NCBI GenBank assembly: GCA_036365145.1
Contig: JAEOAD010001365.1
Coordinates: 2,068,501 to 2,132,500 of the forward strand
Direction of reading: 5' to 3'
DNA length: 64,000 nucleotides
Source of the DNA: Orientallactaga sibirica
Taxonomy: Eukaryota; Chordata; Mammalia; Rodentia; Dipodidae
The number at the start of each line of letters is the position of its first letter. The first letter of the stretch is position 1. Under the pieces are notes generated by a model, which was not told the origin of the DNA, did not search any database, and was given only the letters and a program-made list of their open reading frames with translations. The position numbers were made by a program, and so were the translations under genes. This document shows positions 62,903 to 64,000 of this stretch, piece by piece.

Positions 62903-63481
62903 AAAGAATTTTAAGGGGCTGGAGAGATGGCTTAGCCATTAAGGCACTTGCATGTGAAGCCTAAGGGCCCATGTTTTACTCTCCAGATCCCATGTAAGCC
63001 AGATGCACAAAGGTGAGGCAAGCACAAGGTCACACATTCCCACTAGGTGGTGCAAGCGTCTGGAGTTGGATTGCAGTGGTTGCGGCCCTGGTGTGCCAAT
63101 TCTCTCTCTCTCAAAAAAAAAAAAAAAAAGATTTAAAAATAAAAAAAAAGTTAAGACAGAGACATTTGGAAGCATTTGGTATTCAGTACTACTGAGAAAT
63201 ATTTGTTGCCTTTAATCCCAGCACTCAGGAGGCAGAGGTAGGAGGATTGCCATGAGTTCAAGGCCACCCTGACACTACACAGGGAATTCCAGGTCAGCCT
63301 GGGCTAGAGCAAGACCCTACCTCAAGAAACTAAAAAACTGCCGGGCATGGTGGCGCACGCCTTTAATCCCAGCACTCGGGAGGCAGAGGTAGGAGGATCG
63401 CCGAGAGTTCAAGGCCACCCTGAGACTACATACTTAATTCCAGGTCAGCCTGAATCAGTGTGAGACCCTACCTCGAAAAAC

Positions 63482-63518
<37 letters not shown>

Positions 63519-64000
63519 AGAAACTAAAAAACTGGGCTGGAGAGATGGTGTAGCGGTTAAACGCTTGCCTGTGAAGCCTAAGGATCGTAGTTCAAGGCTC
63601 AATTCTCCTGGTCCCACGTAAGCCAGATGCATAAGAGGGCACATGCATCTGGAGTTCGTTTGCAGTGGCTGGGGGCCCTGGCATGCCCATTCTCTCTACC
63701 TGCCTATTTCTGTATCTCTCTCTCTCTCTCTTTCTCTGTCTCTAATAAATAAATAAAATAAAAATTAAAAAAAGCTTTCACCTTGGAAACAGATTCAAAA
63801 AAAAATAAATAAATGAAAATACTTTTAAAAAACTAAAAAACTAAAATAAAATAAAATAAAATGTTAGTTTTTAGATGTGATAAAAACGCTATGGTTATTA
63901 TTTTTTTTTTAAGAACCCAATATTTTGGAGATACACATTTATGGATGAAATCATAGGATGTCTGGGGTTTGCTTTAAACTAATTGGATGGGGGAGGCTGA
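62780..64000. repeat. SINE cluster to the window end
   Basis: Old B2 fragment 62780-62860 with (AAAT)n 62863-62902; B2-like plus 62915-63118; B1-like plus (5'-truncated) 63207-63335; B1-like plus 63342-63482 with A-tail to 63517; B2-like plus 63535-63770. 63780-64000 is AT-rich with no gene. Confidence 0.7.

Noticed and set aside
17000..64000. LRFN3, expected next in this gene order
   Set aside because: No leucine-rich-repeat coding sequence was found; the gene must lie right of the window.

Overview
The window is nuclear DNA from a rodent. Two SINE families fill it: a 7SL-derived B1-like element of about 150 bp, and a tRNA-derived B2-like element of about 200-250 bp whose pyrimidine tract is followed by AAATAAATAAA. 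The exact form of these SINEs, with an old L1 and MaLR background, looks most like a dipodoid rodent (jerboa group). That species call is an inference from repeat style, not a database result. Genes have short exons, GT-AG introns and one CpG island.

Gene part (1-17 kb). Three immune genes lie in the order and orientation known from mammalian 19q13-type loci. NFKBID (IkBNS, nuclear IkB) is on the minus strand and runs off the left edge; its CpG-island 5' region is at about 6.5-7.3 kb. HCST (DAP10) is on the plus strand in four exons, 10229-11336. TYROBP (DAP12) is on the minus strand in five exons, 11750-16900. HCST and TYROBP converge tail to tail, with poly(A) signals about 190 bp apart. 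Both encode small disulfide-linked transmembrane adaptors that pair with receptors such as NKG2D through a membrane aspartate. Two observations matter most. HCST ends YINA where the family has YINM, so the PI3K-type YxxM motif is lost while the YxN (Grb2-type) core stays; the TYROBP ITAM is intact. Also, three ankyrin exons of NFKBID are present twice in tandem, and one copy has a 2-bp frameshifting deletion.

Right part (17-64 kb). I found no intact gene here. This fits the spacer between TYROBP and the next gene expected in other mammals (LRFN3), which is not reached. It holds dense SINE clusters, decayed L1 copies of several ages, a MaLR-type LTR element with both LTRs (26.3-29.2 kb), a solo LTR, and an 810-bp minisatellite of 18-bp units grown inside a B1-like SINE (34527-35336). 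It also holds a 7.4-kb minus-strand L1 with target-site duplications, a GC-rich repeated 5' end and broken ORFs (44436-51794), and a DNAJB6-type processed pseudogene (61.87-62.62 kb). At 38.1-40.5 kb a 13-bp target sequence recurs five times between successive retroelements, so the same site was hit repeatedly.

No new multi-gene system is visible. The candidates for real novelty are the altered HCST tail, the NFKBID exon duplication, the SINE-born minisatellite, the SINE subfamily with a doubled pol III B box, and the serial insertion site.
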